The translations under genes and the position numbers were made by a program. DNA of 64,000 nucleotides from Beijerinckiaceae bacterium (lineage in GTDB: Bacteria > Pseudomonadota > Alphaproteobacteria > Rhizobiales > Beijerinckiaceae), in contig JAIETL010000002.1 of the NCBI GenBank assembly GCA_019745195.1, forward strand, positions 122,389 through 186,388. Direction: 5' to 3'. Position 1 is the stretch's first letter; every line of letters starts with the position of its first letter. The notes below the pieces were generated by a model. The model made no database searches. It had not been told where the DNA came from and saw only the letters and a program-made list of their open reading frames with translations. Of the stretch, positions 56,161-64,000 are shown piece by piece.

Positions 56161-57342
56161 ATGCGGCCTGCCGTGACGAGACTGTCCCCTTCGCGCAACG
56201 GCCTTGCCGCGCGACTGTCGCTGCTGCATGCGCTGACCTTCCTCTCCGTCGGCATCTACATTCCGTTCTTTCCGCTCTGGCTCGCTTCTCGCGGCGTATC
56301 GGATGTTGCGATCGGCGTGCTCCTGACCATTCCGATTGTCGCGCGCGTGCTGGCGGCGTCCGGCATGGCTGGGCTCGGCGACGGCCGGATTTCGCCCGTT
56401 TTGCTGCTGGCGGGCCTCAATCTGGCGGGCGCCCTGTTCTACGCCGCAATGGCGGCTCAGTCCGACCCCTGGATCATCGGCCTGCTGATGGCGCTGAGCG
56501 CAATGGCCACCGCCGGCGTCATCCCGCTCGCCGACATGCTGACGACGGCGCAGGTCCGGGCCGGCGCGGGCATCGACTATGGCCGCGTCCGGCTCTGGGG
56601 CTCGGTCAGCTTCTTCGCCGCCAATCTGCTCGGCGGCGTGGTGATCGCGCGGCAGGGCGCGGGCATCGTGCCGCTGGCGATGGCGGCCTGCTTCGCCTGC
56701 GCCGCGCTTCTGGCGTTGGCTGCGCCATCCCCGCCTCGCGGCCTCTCCGCGGTGCCTGCGCAAGGCACGCCACGCGCCGGCTTCGGCGCCGCCTTCTGGT
56801 GGGCGATCGCCGCCGTCGCCTGCATCAACGCCACCCACGGCGCGCTCTACGCCTTCGGCTCTCTGCACTGGCGCAATCTCGGCTACAGCGAAGAGGCGAT
56901 CGGCGGGTTCTGGGCCGTCGGCGTCGGCGCGGAAATCCTGCTGTTTCTGGTCGCCGGCGGCATCGTCGCTCGCGGCGTGGCGGGGCTGTTCTGGATCGGC
57001 GTCGGCGGGGTCGCCGCCATGATCCGGTTCGGCGTCATGGCGTTCGATCCCGGGCCGTGGCTGACCCTCGTTCTGCAATGCCTGCACGGGTTCAGTTTCG
57101 GCTGCCTGCATCTCGGCGCGATGGCGGTGGTCTCCGCGCTGGCGCCCGACGGCAGGCGGGCCGCGGCGCAAGGGCGGCTGGTCGCGGTCAGCGCCTTTGC
57201 CAGCGCCGCAGCCACCCTGATCTCCGGGCCGGTGTTCCAGAATCACGGCGCGCTGGTGTTCCTGGCGATGACGCCGCTGGCCGTGCTCGGCTGTGTCTTT
57301 GCTGCGCTTGCCAAGCGCAACCTGCCCGGCGATACAGGCTGA
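56161..57342 (+). CDS. MFS transporter, HcaT/MFS_1-like
   Basis: The 393-residue protein has 12 helices. 'LHALTFLSVGIYIPFFPLWL' near 20-39 and 'GAGIDYGRVRLWGSVSFFAA' near 133-152 are typical of the PPP/HcaT-like MFS group, related to LacY-type permeases. It is divergent from the hypothetical gene and upstream of the Mla operon by 86 bases. ATG 56161 is used; TTG 56122 is an in-frame alternative. Its substrate is unknown. Confidence 0.87.
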   Translation: MRPAVTRLSPSRNGLAARLSLLHALTFLSVGIYIPFFPLWLASRGVSDVAIGVLLTIPIVARVLAASGMAGLGDGRISPVLLLAGLNLAGALFYAAMAAQSDPWIIGLLMALSAMATAGVIPLADMLTTAQVRAGAGIDYGRVRLWGSVSFFAANLLGGVVIARQGAGIVPLAMAACFACAALLALAAPSPPRGLSAVPAQGTPRAGFGAAFWWAIAAVACINATHGALYAFGSLHWRNLGYSEEAIGGFWAVGVGAEILLFLVAGGIVARGVAGLFWIGVGGVAAMIRFGVMAFDPGPWLTLVLQCLHGFSFGCLHLGAMAVVSALAPDGRRAAAQGRLVAVSAFASAAATLISGPVFQNHGALVFLAMTPLAVLGCVFAALAKRNLPGDTG

Positions 57343-57428
57343 AGGGGTGGAACCGGCATGGTCTGCAAGGCGTTGAGCGTGGTCTGTCATGGCCGCGCCA
57401 AGCCGGGCAGGGGACATCACGGAGTATC

Positions 57429-58574
57429 ATGGCGACCCTCGACACCGCCGATCCGCAAGCGGTCTATCGCGACGATGCAGGCACGCTCGCCATTGCGCTT
57501 TCCGGCGCGTGGAGCGCCGAGCATGCGCCGCGCATCGAGGAACTGATCGAGGAGATCGGCGGCCGGCTGGCAAAGGCCGGCGCGGCCCGCATCGACCTGT
57601 CGTCGGTCGCACGGCTGGACACGCTCGGCGCCTATGTCCTCAACCGGCTGAAGGCCGAGCGCGAGGACGCGGGCGGGGCCGTCGAGATCGCCAGCCAGCG
57701 CCCGGAGCATTCCGTGCTGCTCGCCGAGATCCAGATCCATGGCGAGGATGCGATCTCGCCGGCCGGCAGCTTCGGCGTCGTCAGCGTGCTGGTCAACATC
57801 GGCGCGGCGATCATCCGCTTCGGCCGTGACATGGTCGGCGGCGCGATGTTTCTGGGCGAGGTCGTGGTCGGTTCGCTCGCCGTGCTGCTCGGCCCGCGCA
57901 AATTCCGGGGTCCGTCCCTGATCAACCAGATCGAGCTGATCGCCTTCAACGGCGCGCCGATCATCATGCTGATCTCGTTCCTCGTCGGCTGCATCGTCGC
58001 CCAGCAGGGCATCTTCCAGCTCCAGCAGTTCGGCGCGACGGCCTTCGTCGTCAACCTGACCGGCATCCTGATCCTGCGCGAACTCGGCGTGCTGCTGACC
58101 TCGATCATGATCGCCGGCCGCTCGGGCTCGGCCTTCACCGCCGAGATCGGCTCGATGAAGATGCGCGAGGAGATCGACGCGTTGCGCGTGATGGGGCTCG
58201 ATCCCATCGAGGTGCTGGTGGTTCCGCGCATCCTGGCGCTGGTCATCTCGCTGCCGATCCTGACCTTCATCTCGGCGATGTCGGGGCTGACGGGCGCCGC
58301 GCTCGTCGCCTGGCTCTATGGCGGCATCGGCATCGACACCTTCCTCGCCCGGCTGCAGGGCGTGATCACCTGGAAGCATTTCGCCGTCGGGCTGATCAAG
58401 GCGCCGTTCATGGCCTTCGTCATCGGCCTGATCGCCTCGATCGAGGGGCTCGCGGTCAAGGGCTCGGCCGAATCGCTCGGCCGGCAGGTCACGGCCTCGG
58501 TGGTGAAGGCGATCTTCATGGTCATCGTCGTCGACGGCCTCTTCGCCATGTTCTTCGCGTCGATCGCGTTTTGA
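57429..58574 (+). CDS. mlaE: MlaE-type lipid ABC permease with fused N-terminal STAS domain
   Basis: This 381-residue protein combines a STAS-like (MlaB) domain at about 1-100, 'ARIDLSSVARLDTLGAYVLN', with an MlaE permease from about 130. The permease signature is 'LGVLLTSIMIAGRSGSAFTA' near 219-238 and 'EIDALRVMGLDPIEVLVVPR' near 247-266. MlaFEDB systems move phospholipids between inner and outer membranes. Here the MlaB role is built into the permease, as often in alphaproteobacteria. Confidence 0.93.
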   Translation: MATLDTADPQAVYRDDAGTLAIALSGAWSAEHAPRIEELIEEIGGRLAKAGAARIDLSSVARLDTLGAYVLNRLKAEREDAGGAVEIASQRPEHSVLLAEIQIHGEDAISPAGSFGVVSVLVNIGAAIIRFGRDMVGGAMFLGEVVVGSLAVLLGPRKFRGPSLINQIELIAFNGAPIIMLISFLVGCIVAQQGIFQLQQFGATAFVVNLTGILILRELGVLLTSIMIAGRSGSAFTAEIGSMKMREEIDALRVMGLDPIEVLVVPRILALVISLPILTFISAMSGLTGAALVAWLYGGIGIDTFLARLQGVITWKHFAVGLIKAPFMAFVIGLIASIEGLAVKGSAESLGRQVTASVVKAIFMVIVVDGLFAMFFASIAF

Positions 58575-58584
58575 GGCCGGTCGC

Positions 58585-59406
58585 ATGACGATGATCCAGG
58601 ACAGCAGAGAGCGGCAGGCCGAGACGACGGGCGTGGCGGAAGCCGACGCCGTGATCCGCGTGCGCGATCTCAAGGTCCAGTTCGGCGACAAGGTCATCAT
58701 GGACGGGCTCGACCTCGACGTGATGCGCGGCGAGATCCTCGGCTTCGTCGGCGGTTCGGGGCAGGGCAAGTCGGTGCTGACCCGCACCATCCTGGGGCTG
58801 GTGCAGAAGCGGCGCGGCACGATCGAGGTGCTCGGCCAGAATGTCGAAGGCCTGGACCAGGCCGGCCGCCGCGCGCTGGAGCGCCGTTTCGGCGTGATGT
58901 TCCAGCATGGCGCGGTGTTCTCGGCGCTGACCGTAAAGCAGAACATCCAGGTGCCGATGCGCGAGTATCTCAAGCTCTCGCCGCGGCTTCTCGACGAGAT
59001 GGCGATGGTCAAGCTCGACCTCGTCGGCCTGAAGCCGGAAGCTGCCGACAAGGCGCCCTCCGAGCTGTCGGGCGGCATGATCAAGCGCGCCGCGCTGGCC
59101 CGCGCGCTGGCGCTCGACCCGGAAATCGTCTTCCTCGACGAGCCGACTTCGGGCCTCGACCCGATCGGCGCGGCTGAATTCGACGAGCTGATCGTCACCC
59201 TGAAGCAGACTTTGGGGCTGACCGTGTTCATGGTAACCCATGACCTCGACAGCCTTTATTCCGCCTGCGACAGGATCGCCGCGCTGGCCGACAAGCGGGT
59301 CATCGCGGTCGGTCCGCTCGCAACGATGCTGGAATCCGACCATCCCTGGCTGAAAGCCTATTTCGGTGGCGAACGGGCGCGCGCCCGTCTGCCCTCGGCG
59401 CAATGA
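58585..59406 (+). CDS. mlaF: MlaF-type lipid ABC transporter ATPase
   Basis: The 273-residue ATPase has Walker A 'GGSGQGKSVLTRTILG', Q-loop 'GVMFQHGAVFSALTVKQNI', signature 'LSGGMIKRAALARAL' and Walker B 'IVFLDEPTSGLDPIG'. 'HGAVFSALTV' is the Mla-type Q-loop. It is 10 bases after mlaE. Confidence 0.94.
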   Translation: MTMIQDSRERQAETTGVAEADAVIRVRDLKVQFGDKVIMDGLDLDVMRGEILGFVGGSGQGKSVLTRTILGLVQKRRGTIEVLGQNVEGLDQAGRRALERRFGVMFQHGAVFSALTVKQNIQVPMREYLKLSPRLLDEMAMVKLDLVGLKPEAADKAPSELSGGMIKRAALARALALDPEIVFLDEPTSGLDPIGAAEFDELIVTLKQTLGLTVFMVTHDLDSLYSACDRIAALADKRVIAVGPLATMLESDHPWLKAYFGGERARARLPSAQ

Positions 59407-59423
59407 GGACGTAGCGTTAGACC

Positions 59424-60830
59424 ATGGAATCCAGGGCCAACTACGCACTTGTCGGTCTGTTTACGCTCGCTGTTCTCGCGGCGGTGTTCGGCTTCGTCTA
59501 CTGGTTCAACAGTGGCGCGGGGCGCGACAAGCGCGACGTCAGGATCATCTTCGAGGGTTCTGTGACCGGGCTCGGGCGCGGCTCCAGCGTCCTCTTCAAC
59601 GGCCTGCGCGTCGGCGAGGTCACGCGTATCCAGCTCAGACCGGACGATCCCAAGCAGATCTTCGCGGTGATCTCGGTCGAGGGCTCGACCCCGCTCAAGA
59701 CCGACACCAAGGCGCGGATCGAGGCGCAAGGGCTGGCCGGCGTCGTCGCATTGCAGCTTCTTGGCGGCGACAGGGACGCGCCGCCGCTGGTAGCGCTGCA
59801 GGGTCAGGACCTTCCGGTGATCAAGGCCGAGCGTTCCGAGTTCCAGGATTTGCTCGAGACGGTCCGCTCGATCGCCAACCGCGCCAACACCGTGCTCGAC
59901 AGCGTCGACGGCCTCGTCAAGACCAATGCCTCGCCGATCAATCAGACGATCGAGAACGTCCGCAAGTTTTCCGCCGCGCTCGGCGACAATTCCGACGGCG
60001 TGAGCAAGCTCATGGCGAGCTTCGGCCAGATCGCCGAGACGATCGCGCCGCTGAGCCAGAAGCTCGGCACGCTGAGCGAGGACCTGTCTCAGGTCGTGCG
60101 CGCCATCGACCAGCAGAAGATCACCAACACGCTCGACAATGTCGAGAAGTTCACCAAGGCGCTGGGCGATTCCGGCGGCGACGTCTCCAAGGCCGCCCGC
60201 GAGACGGCGGCGCTGACCGAGAAGCTCAATGGCGCGGTCGATGCGCAGAAGCTGGCTGCCACGCTGAACGACATCCAGAATTTTGCTTCGGTGCTCGGCA
60301 GTTCCGGTGGCGAGGTCTCGCGCGCCGTGCGCGATGTCGCGGCGCTGGCCGACCGCTTCAACCGGACGCTGGAGGAAAACAAGATCGCCTCCGCCATCGA
60401 CAACATCGAGAAGTTCACCGCCGCGCTGGGCGGCAACAGCGCCTCGGTCGACAAGGCGGTCAAGGATGTCGCCTCGATCACCGGCAAGCTCGACCGCGCC
60501 GCCGACCAGATCGAGGGGGTGCTGAAGGGGGCGGAAGCCTTCCTCAACTCGGCCGCGGGCGAGGAAGGCAAGGGCACCTTCGCCGAGATCACCAAGGCGG
60601 CGCAGTCGATCCGAACGCTGGCCGACAATCTCGACGGCCGCACCGCGCAGATCACCGCCGGCATCAACCGCTTCACCGGGCCGGGCCTGCGCGACATCGA
60701 GGCGCTGGCAGTCGACGGCAGGCGCACCCTCACCGACCTGGCGCGGACGCTACGCAATCTCGAGCGCAACCCGCAGCAGTTCATCTTCGGCGGCAAGCCG
60801 CCGCTTCCCCAGTACAATGGCGCGCGTTAG
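59424..60830 (+). CDS. mlaD: MlaD family (MCE domain) lipid-binding protein
   Basis: This 468-residue protein has one N-terminal membrane anchor (about 7-28), an MCE domain at about 38-115 with 'VTGLGRGSSVLFNGLRVGEV', then a very long helical region with repeated 'NIEKFTAALG/NVEKFTKALG' units up to about 400. This is much longer than the 180-residue enteric MlaD, and suggests a periplasmic tunnel or needle like those of PqiB or long MCE proteins. It sits in order mlaE-F-D-lipoprotein. Confidence 0.92.
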   Translation: MESRANYALVGLFTLAVLAAVFGFVYWFNSGAGRDKRDVRIIFEGSVTGLGRGSSVLFNGLRVGEVTRIQLRPDDPKQIFAVISVEGSTPLKTDTKARIEAQGLAGVVALQLLGGDRDAPPLVALQGQDLPVIKAERSEFQDLLETVRSIANRANTVLDSVDGLVKTNASPINQTIENVRKFSAALGDNSDGVSKLMASFGQIAETIAPLSQKLGTLSEDLSQVVRAIDQQKITNTLDNVEKFTKALGDSGGDVSKAARETAALTEKLNGAVDAQKLAATLNDIQNFASVLGSSGGEVSRAVRDVAALADRFNRTLEENKIASAIDNIEKFTAALGGNSASVDKAVKDVASITGKLDRAADQIEGVLKGAEAFLNSAAGEEGKGTFAEITKAAQSIRTLADNLDGRTAQITAGINRFTGPGLRDIEALAVDGRRTLTDLARTLRNLERNPQQFIFGGKPPLPQYNGAR

Positions 60831-60833
60831 GTC

Positions 60834-61433
60834 ATGATTGAGACAAAGATATCCCCGGCCGGCCTGCGCCGGCTGGCGCTGCCCCTGCTGCTCGCCGGCG
60901 CCACGCTTCTCGCCGGCTGCGGCGGCGGCGCGACGCCGACCACCTTCGACCTGTCTGCTCCCTCGGGCTTCGGGCGTGTCGGAGGTTCGCGCGCGGCGCT
61001 CATCGTGGCCGAGCCGACGACGGTGCAGACGCTCGATTCGGACCGCATCATCGTCAAGGATTCGACCGGGGCGCTCTCCTTTCTCGGCGGCGGGCAATGG
61101 GCCGACCGGGTGCCACGCCTCGTCCAGACGCGGCTGATCCAGACCTTCGAGAACGGCAGCCGGCTCGGCGCGGTCGCGAGGCCGGGCGAGCGCATCGTGC
61201 CCGACCTGCAGCTCAACACCGATATCCGCAGCTTCAACATCGACGCCGCCAGCGGCGCAGCCGTGGTCGAAATCACCGCCAAGCTGGTGGGTGACCGAAC
61301 CGGCAAGGTCCAGCGCGCCAGATTGTTCCAGGCTCGCGTGCCGGCCAGCGCCAGCGACGGCCCGGCCGCCGCCCAGGCGCTCGACCGCGCGCTCTCGCAG
61401 GTGTTGATCGAGATCGTCCGCTGGGCGCGGTGA
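60834..61433 (+). CDS. ABC-type transport auxiliary lipoprotein (PqiC/DUF330-like)
   Basis: The 199-residue lipoprotein has a lipobox 'ATLLAGC' with Cys29 and the family blocks 'TTFDLSAP' and 'WADRVPRLVQTRLIQTFE' near 87-104. Such lipoproteins sit at the outer membrane and link to MCE systems. It starts 3 bases after the mlaD stop. Its last 14 codons (LSQVLIEIVRWAR) are duplicated 811 bases downstream, beyond the toxin-antitoxin genes. Confidence 0.9.
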   Translation: MIETKISPAGLRRLALPLLLAGATLLAGCGGGATPTTFDLSAPSGFGRVGGSRAALIVAEPTTVQTLDSDRIIVKDSTGALSFLGGGQWADRVPRLVQTRLIQTFENGSRLGAVARPGERIVPDLQLNTDIRSFNIDAASGAAVVEITAKLVGDRTGKVQRARLFQARVPASASDGPAAAQALDRALSQVLIEIVRWAR

Positions 61434-61435
61434 TC
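61377..61435. repeat. direct repeat at the lipoprotein gene 3' end, copy 1
   Basis: These 59 bases match 62189-62246 with one single-base gap and a few substitutions; the last 44 bases (61392-61435 and 62203-62246) differ at three positions. They bracket the toxin-antitoxin genes. Confidence 0.9.
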
Positions 61436-61516
61436 CGTCGCTCGCGGCTGACCTTTCGGCGCTGCCGGGGCCGACACGGTGGCCAGTGCGGTACAGCGTG
61501 ACGCAACACGCTGTCC

Positions 61517-61828
61517 TCAGCGATCCAGCCTCTCGGCCAGCCGCGCCATGACTTCCATGCGCTCATGAAAAATCGCGACGATCAAAGCCGGCGCAGCCTC
61601 GCGCAGCAGGCAAAAGACATAATGGTGCTCGCAACGCGCCATCCGTAACGCCGGAACGAGCGCGCTCACATCCTTGAACCTGCCCCGACCAGCGGCGAGG
61701 TCGGCAATGCCTTGTTCGAGCATCGCGACATAGCGACGGACCTGTTCGTCTCCCCATTGCTTGCGCGTGTATCGGATGATGTCGCGCATGTCGGCTTCCG
61801 CCGCAGCGGCAAGGACATATGGCTTCAA
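61517..61828 (-). CDS. RelE/ParE family toxin
   Basis: This is a 103-residue RelE-fold protein with 'AEADMRDIIRYTRKQWGDEQ' near 10-29, and the C-terminal 'HHYVFCLLREAAPALIVAIF' near 68-87, where ParE/RelE strands end in 'HERME'. ParE members poison gyrase and RelE members cut mRNA; the branch is not clear. Its start overlaps the antitoxin stop (ATGA). Confidence 0.9.
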   Translation of the reverse strand: MKPYVLAAAAEADMRDIIRYTRKQWGDEQVRRYVAMLEQGIADLAAGRGRFKDVSALVPALRMARCEHHYVFCLLREAAPALIVAIFHERMEVMARLAERLDR

Positions 61829-62076
61829 GCGCGGCCCTCCGGCAGTTCCTCATCGAGGATCTCGCCGATGCTCTTTGTCGATACGGCCCCCGCCAGTCCT
61901 TCGTCGATACGCTTTTCCAAAAGGCTCTGCAGCTCGCGCCACACCTGATCGACACCGGCGGCATCTGGAAACAGGCGCTCCAGCGTGTATTGCTTGATGG
62001 TCTTGCCTTCCAGTGCGGCCAGCGCTTTCAGGCTCTGGTGCTGTCGATCGGTCATGTCGATTGTCAGGCGGCTCAT
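61825..62076 (-). CDS. ParD/RHH-type antitoxin
   Basis: The 83-residue protein begins 'MSRLTIDMTDRQHQSLKAL', a ribbon-helix-helix beginning, followed by 'EGKTIKQYTLERLFP' and an acidic C-terminal tail 'IGEILDEELPEGRA'. AGGAG lies ahead of the ATG at 62076. It should bind and neutralise the ParE-like toxin and repress the operon. Confidence 0.87.
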   Translation of the reverse strand: MSRLTIDMTDRQHQSLKALAALEGKTIKQYTLERLFPDAAGVDQVWRELQSLLEKRIDEGLAGAVSTKSIGEILDEELPEGRA

Positions 62077-62396
62077 GCGATAGCTCCTGTGGTTTCGCAC
62101 AAACCCACATTAGCACATGCCTACATCCGCGACGACTGTGGCAAGGCCGCGAACCAATACGAACTGGCTGGCGACGATGTCCGCGAATGCACTCGACCGG
62201 GGCTGTCGCAGGTGCTGATCGAGATCGTGCGCTGGGCGCGGTGATCGAGGCGGGAATCGGTCGTCAGCGCGGAGATGACGCGATGATCGTTTCCAAGGCG
62301 GGACGGTGGGCACAACTTATCCGTTCAGCCGGCAGCGCTATGGTTAACCTGCCATTGAGATGATTCGTGTCTGCTACCTCCGATTGGGAGGTGACC
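62077..62396. other. intergenic region with duplicated gene end, upstream of the omptin gene
   Basis: This 320-base gap holds the antitoxin promoter (left), a duplicated 3' end of the lipoprotein gene (62189-62246), and about 150 bases leading to the omptin ribosome site GGGAGGTGACC. No other gene is supported. Confidence 0.7.
62189..62246 (+). pseudogene. displaced 3' end of the lipoprotein gene (direct repeat copy 2)
   Basis: The sequence can be read as '...LSQVLIEIVRWAR-stop', identical in protein to the end of the lipoprotein at 61395-61433. One base is missing upstream compared with copy 1, so it is not part of an open gene there. It is most simply the original gene end, pushed away when the toxin-antitoxin block arrived with its own copy. 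Confidence 0.8.
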
Positions 62397-63365
62397 ATGA
62401 TTCGCGGAATTGGGCTGGCGCTGACGTCGTCGGTTTTCGCTGTGCTGTCGAGCTCGGTTCTGGCGCAGGCCCTGGACCCGGCGCCGCTGGAGCCGCCAGG
62501 CGGGGGCGAACGGTTCTCCTTCACCCCGTCGATCGGCTATCTGGGGGCCAAAGCGACCGAAAACGTCTACAATACCGGCAACCGAACGGACAAGCTCAGC
62601 CAACTCGACTGGAAGGCCGACGCCCTCACGCTGGGCGGCCGCGGCGCGGTGCAGCTTTTCGAAGGGCTGACGCTGCGCGGCAGTCTCTGGGCCGCCGTGT
62701 CATCCGGCGCCGACATGCGCGACCGCGACTGGTTCCTGGGATATCAGGGCCCCGATTCCTGGACCCATCAATCGCTCCATCCGGACACGCGGGTGCCGAA
62801 AGCCTGGCAAGGGGATATCAGCGCAGCCTACACGCTGACGAATATGGGCGATGTCGGGATCGCGGGTCTGGCAGGCTTCCGGCGTTACGACGTGAAATAC
62901 CGGGCTTATGGCGGCAGCTTTCTTTACTCGGTCAACGCATTGCGCGACACCGCCGGGACCATCGATCCGGGCCTGCTGACGATCTCCTACCGGCAGAAGT
63001 GGGACACGCCCTATCTCGGGCTCGGAGCCTACTACCGAGGGGAAACCCTGTCGGTCTCGGCCGAAGTCTATGGCAGCCCGTTCAGCTTCGGGCAGGCCGA
63101 TGATGTTCATGCGCTGCGCAGCACGCTGTTCATCGACAAATTCTCGCCCACGGGAATGATCGGCGCGAGCCTCGGCGTCGATTACAAGCTCACCTCCGTC
63201 CTCTCGCTCGCCGGACGCCTCGAATACACAAGATATGTCGAAGCGCGAGGCGGCACCCGGATCCAGAACGGCGCGACGGGCCAGTCCTTCCGCGTCCCCA
63301 AACCCGGAGCCGGCGCGGACGCCGAGACGCTCAACGTCTCGCTGGGCGTGAAGGGGAAGATCTGA
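62397..63365 (+). CDS. omptin family outer-membrane protease
   Basis: This 322-residue protein has a signal peptide (IGLALTSSVFAVLSSSVLAQ) and a beta-barrel. All four omptin active-site residues are in place: Asp109 and Asp111 in 'MRDRDW', Asp236 and His238 in 'ADDVHAL'. Other family blocks are 'WTHQSLHPDTRV' near 122-133 and 'AYGGSFLYS' near 170-178. Omptins cut cationic peptides at the cell surface and need LPS. The ATG at 62397 follows GGGAGGTGACC. Omptins are mainly known in Enterobacterales; an alphaproteobacterial copy is less usual. Confidence 0.9.
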   Translation: MIRGIGLALTSSVFAVLSSSVLAQALDPAPLEPPGGGERFSFTPSIGYLGAKATENVYNTGNRTDKLSQLDWKADALTLGGRGAVQLFEGLTLRGSLWAAVSSGADMRDRDWFLGYQGPDSWTHQSLHPDTRVPKAWQGDISAAYTLTNMGDVGIAGLAGFRRYDVKYRAYGGSFLYSVNALRDTAGTIDPGLLTISYRQKWDTPYLGLGAYYRGETLSVSAEVYGSPFSFGQADDVHALRSTLFIDKFSPTGMIGASLGVDYKLTSVLSLAGRLEYTRYVEARGGTRIQNGATGQSFRVPKPGAGADAETLNVSLGVKGKI

Positions 63366-63454
63366 GGCCGATAGCCGGCTCTTTCCAAGTTGCCAGTGCC
63401 GCCGAGACCGCCTGCCGGTCGCGGCGAACGGCGTCGCTGTTCCTGCAAATCGAA

Positions 63455-63482
63455 AAGGGCCGCCCTGCGAGGGGCGGCCCTT
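63455..63482. terminator. bidirectional terminator between omptin gene and right-edge gene
   Basis: Perfect arms AAGGGCCGCCC / GGGCGGCCCTT with a six-base loop sit between two convergent genes, with A's before and T's after the stem, so it can serve both strands. Confidence 0.8.
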
Positions 63483-63510
63483 CTGGTATCGTCGCAGATC
63501 GAGATGCCTC

Positions 63511-64000
63511 CTACTCGAACCGCCCGCTGGCATGGGCCAGCATGGTGTAGACCTTGCCGGTTTCCGAGGTCAGGTAGGTCTTGGCCACCATCGAGTCGCG
63601 GTCGTCCTTGGCGGCTTCGCCGAGCAGGCGCTCGAACTCGTCGATATAGCGGTCGACCGTCTCCTTGAACTCGGCGTCGCGGCGGTATTTGCGCCTGATC
63701 TCGTCGAAGGTCTGCTGGCCCTGCAGCGTGTAGAGCCGGCGGGTGAAGACGTTGCGCTCGCCGCGCTTGTAGCGGTCCCAGAGTTCGACGGCGGCGTCGT
63801 GGTCGATCATCCGGGCGATATCGACCGAGAGCGAATCGAGCCGCTCGATCGAATGCGCGGTCGGCTTGGTCGCCTCGGGCGCCTTGTCCTCGCGCGAGGC
63901 GCGGTTGAGCAGGTCCGAGAGCCAGCCGGCCTTGGCGGGCGCTTGTGCCTGCGGCTCGGGCTGCGACGGCCGACGCGGCAGCTCCGGCACGGGCGCAGCT
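63511..64000 (-). CDS. conserved hypothetical protein of Hyphomicrobiales (5' end outside window)
   Basis: The gene enters from the right edge; about 163 codons of its C-terminal part are visible. A Pro/Gln-rich stretch leads to a well-conserved region: 'DIARMIDHDAAVELWDRYKR' and 'RRLYTLQGQQTFDEIRRKY', ending 'YLTSETGKVYTMLAHASGRF'. I recognise this pattern from rhizobial proteins sometimes labelled kinesin-like without evidence. The function is unknown. It has no membrane segment in the visible part. Confidence 0.8.
   Translation of the reverse strand, partial: AAPVPELPRRPSQPEPQAQAPAKAGWLSDLLNRASREDKAPEATKPTAHSIERLDSLSVDIARMIDHDAAVELWDRYKRGERNVFTRRLYTLQGQQTFDEIRRKYRRDAEFKETVDRYIDEFERLLGEAAKDDRDSMVAKTYLTSETGKVYTMLAHASGRFE

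Noticed and set aside
62101..62140. Palindromic operator upstream of the ParD-like gene around TAGCACATGCCTA
   Set aside because: Only the outer three bases pair; the centre does not, so it is not a convincing inverted repeat.
61819..62244. A plus-strand frame ending in LSQVLIEIVRWAR opposite the toxin-antitoxin genes
   Set aside because: Only its last codons derive from the lipoprotein gene; the rest is antisense to the antitoxin and toxin. It is a remnant, not a gene.

Overview
This 64 kb window comes from a GC-rich alphaproteobacterial chromosome. Gene content, GroEL sequence and the intergenic palindrome families suggest the order Hyphomicrobiales (Rhizobiales), plausibly a Bosea-like genus; that assignment is inference from recognised sequence character, not from a search. 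I see no rRNA, tRNA, CRISPR array, phage or complete insertion sequence. Coding density is high, many genes overlap by ATGA or TGATG junctions, and both window edges cut through genes.

Layout. 1-7.3 kb (minus): a cut SbmA/BacA-type ABC exporter, DoxX, an orphan PhnD-like binding protein, a soluble five-PAS chemoreceptor, and groES-groEL behind a CIRCE operator. 7.3-18.4 kb: housekeeping and envelope genes (MarR, thioesterase, DMT permease, GNAT, an MntA/HepT toxin-antitoxin pair, TauE, a polysaccharide flippase, two L,D-transpeptidases around a DUF2076 protein, a globin, a MATE pump). 18.6-42 kb: a large catabolic region. It starts with amidase, HyuC-like M20 hydrolase, amidase, then a complete Dpp-type ABC importer, then diaminopropionate ammonia-lyase, an N-carbamoyl-D-amino acid hydrolase, a VapBC module with an unknown cargo gene, a cyclic-amidohydrolase-like enzyme, a RidA protein and a D-serine-dehydratase-like PLP enzyme. 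A second, opposite-strand unit holds DUF1028, a cytoplasmic gamma-glutamyltransferase-like enzyme and a second Dpp-type importer. 42-46.6 kb: an OtnK-like kinase and malonyl-CoA decarboxylase with malonyl-CoA synthetase. 46.6-55 kb: BrnTA, then a divergent cluster of creatininase-like hydrolase, SDR, two paralogous FAD-linked oxidases and an NMT1/SsuA-type ABC importer. 55-64 kb: a conserved hypothetical gene, an MFS permease, an Mla-type lipid-transport operon, a ParDE-like module inserted at its 3' end, an omptin protease, and a cut conserved gene.

How it works together. The central region reads as import and hydrolysis of N-acylated, carbamoylated or cyclic amino-acid derivatives, some probably of D configuration, followed by PLP-dependent deamination, with RidA clearing the reactive enamine/imine product. 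Diaminopropionate is the one intermediate named by a specific enzyme (Lys77 lyase). The malonate genes and the creatininase/FAD-oxidase cluster add further carbon and nitrogen scavenging routes. The true substrates are not determined by the sequence.

The most unusual non-coding signal is a set of at least six families of intergenic palindromes. Two families occur twice each, at matching places in two unrelated ABC operons: one just after the binding-protein gene, one just before a downstream transporter gene. Four toxin-antitoxin modules lie at gene-block boundaries, and one of them is bracketed by a duplicated 3' end of the neighbouring lipoprotein gene, a visible scar of its insertion.
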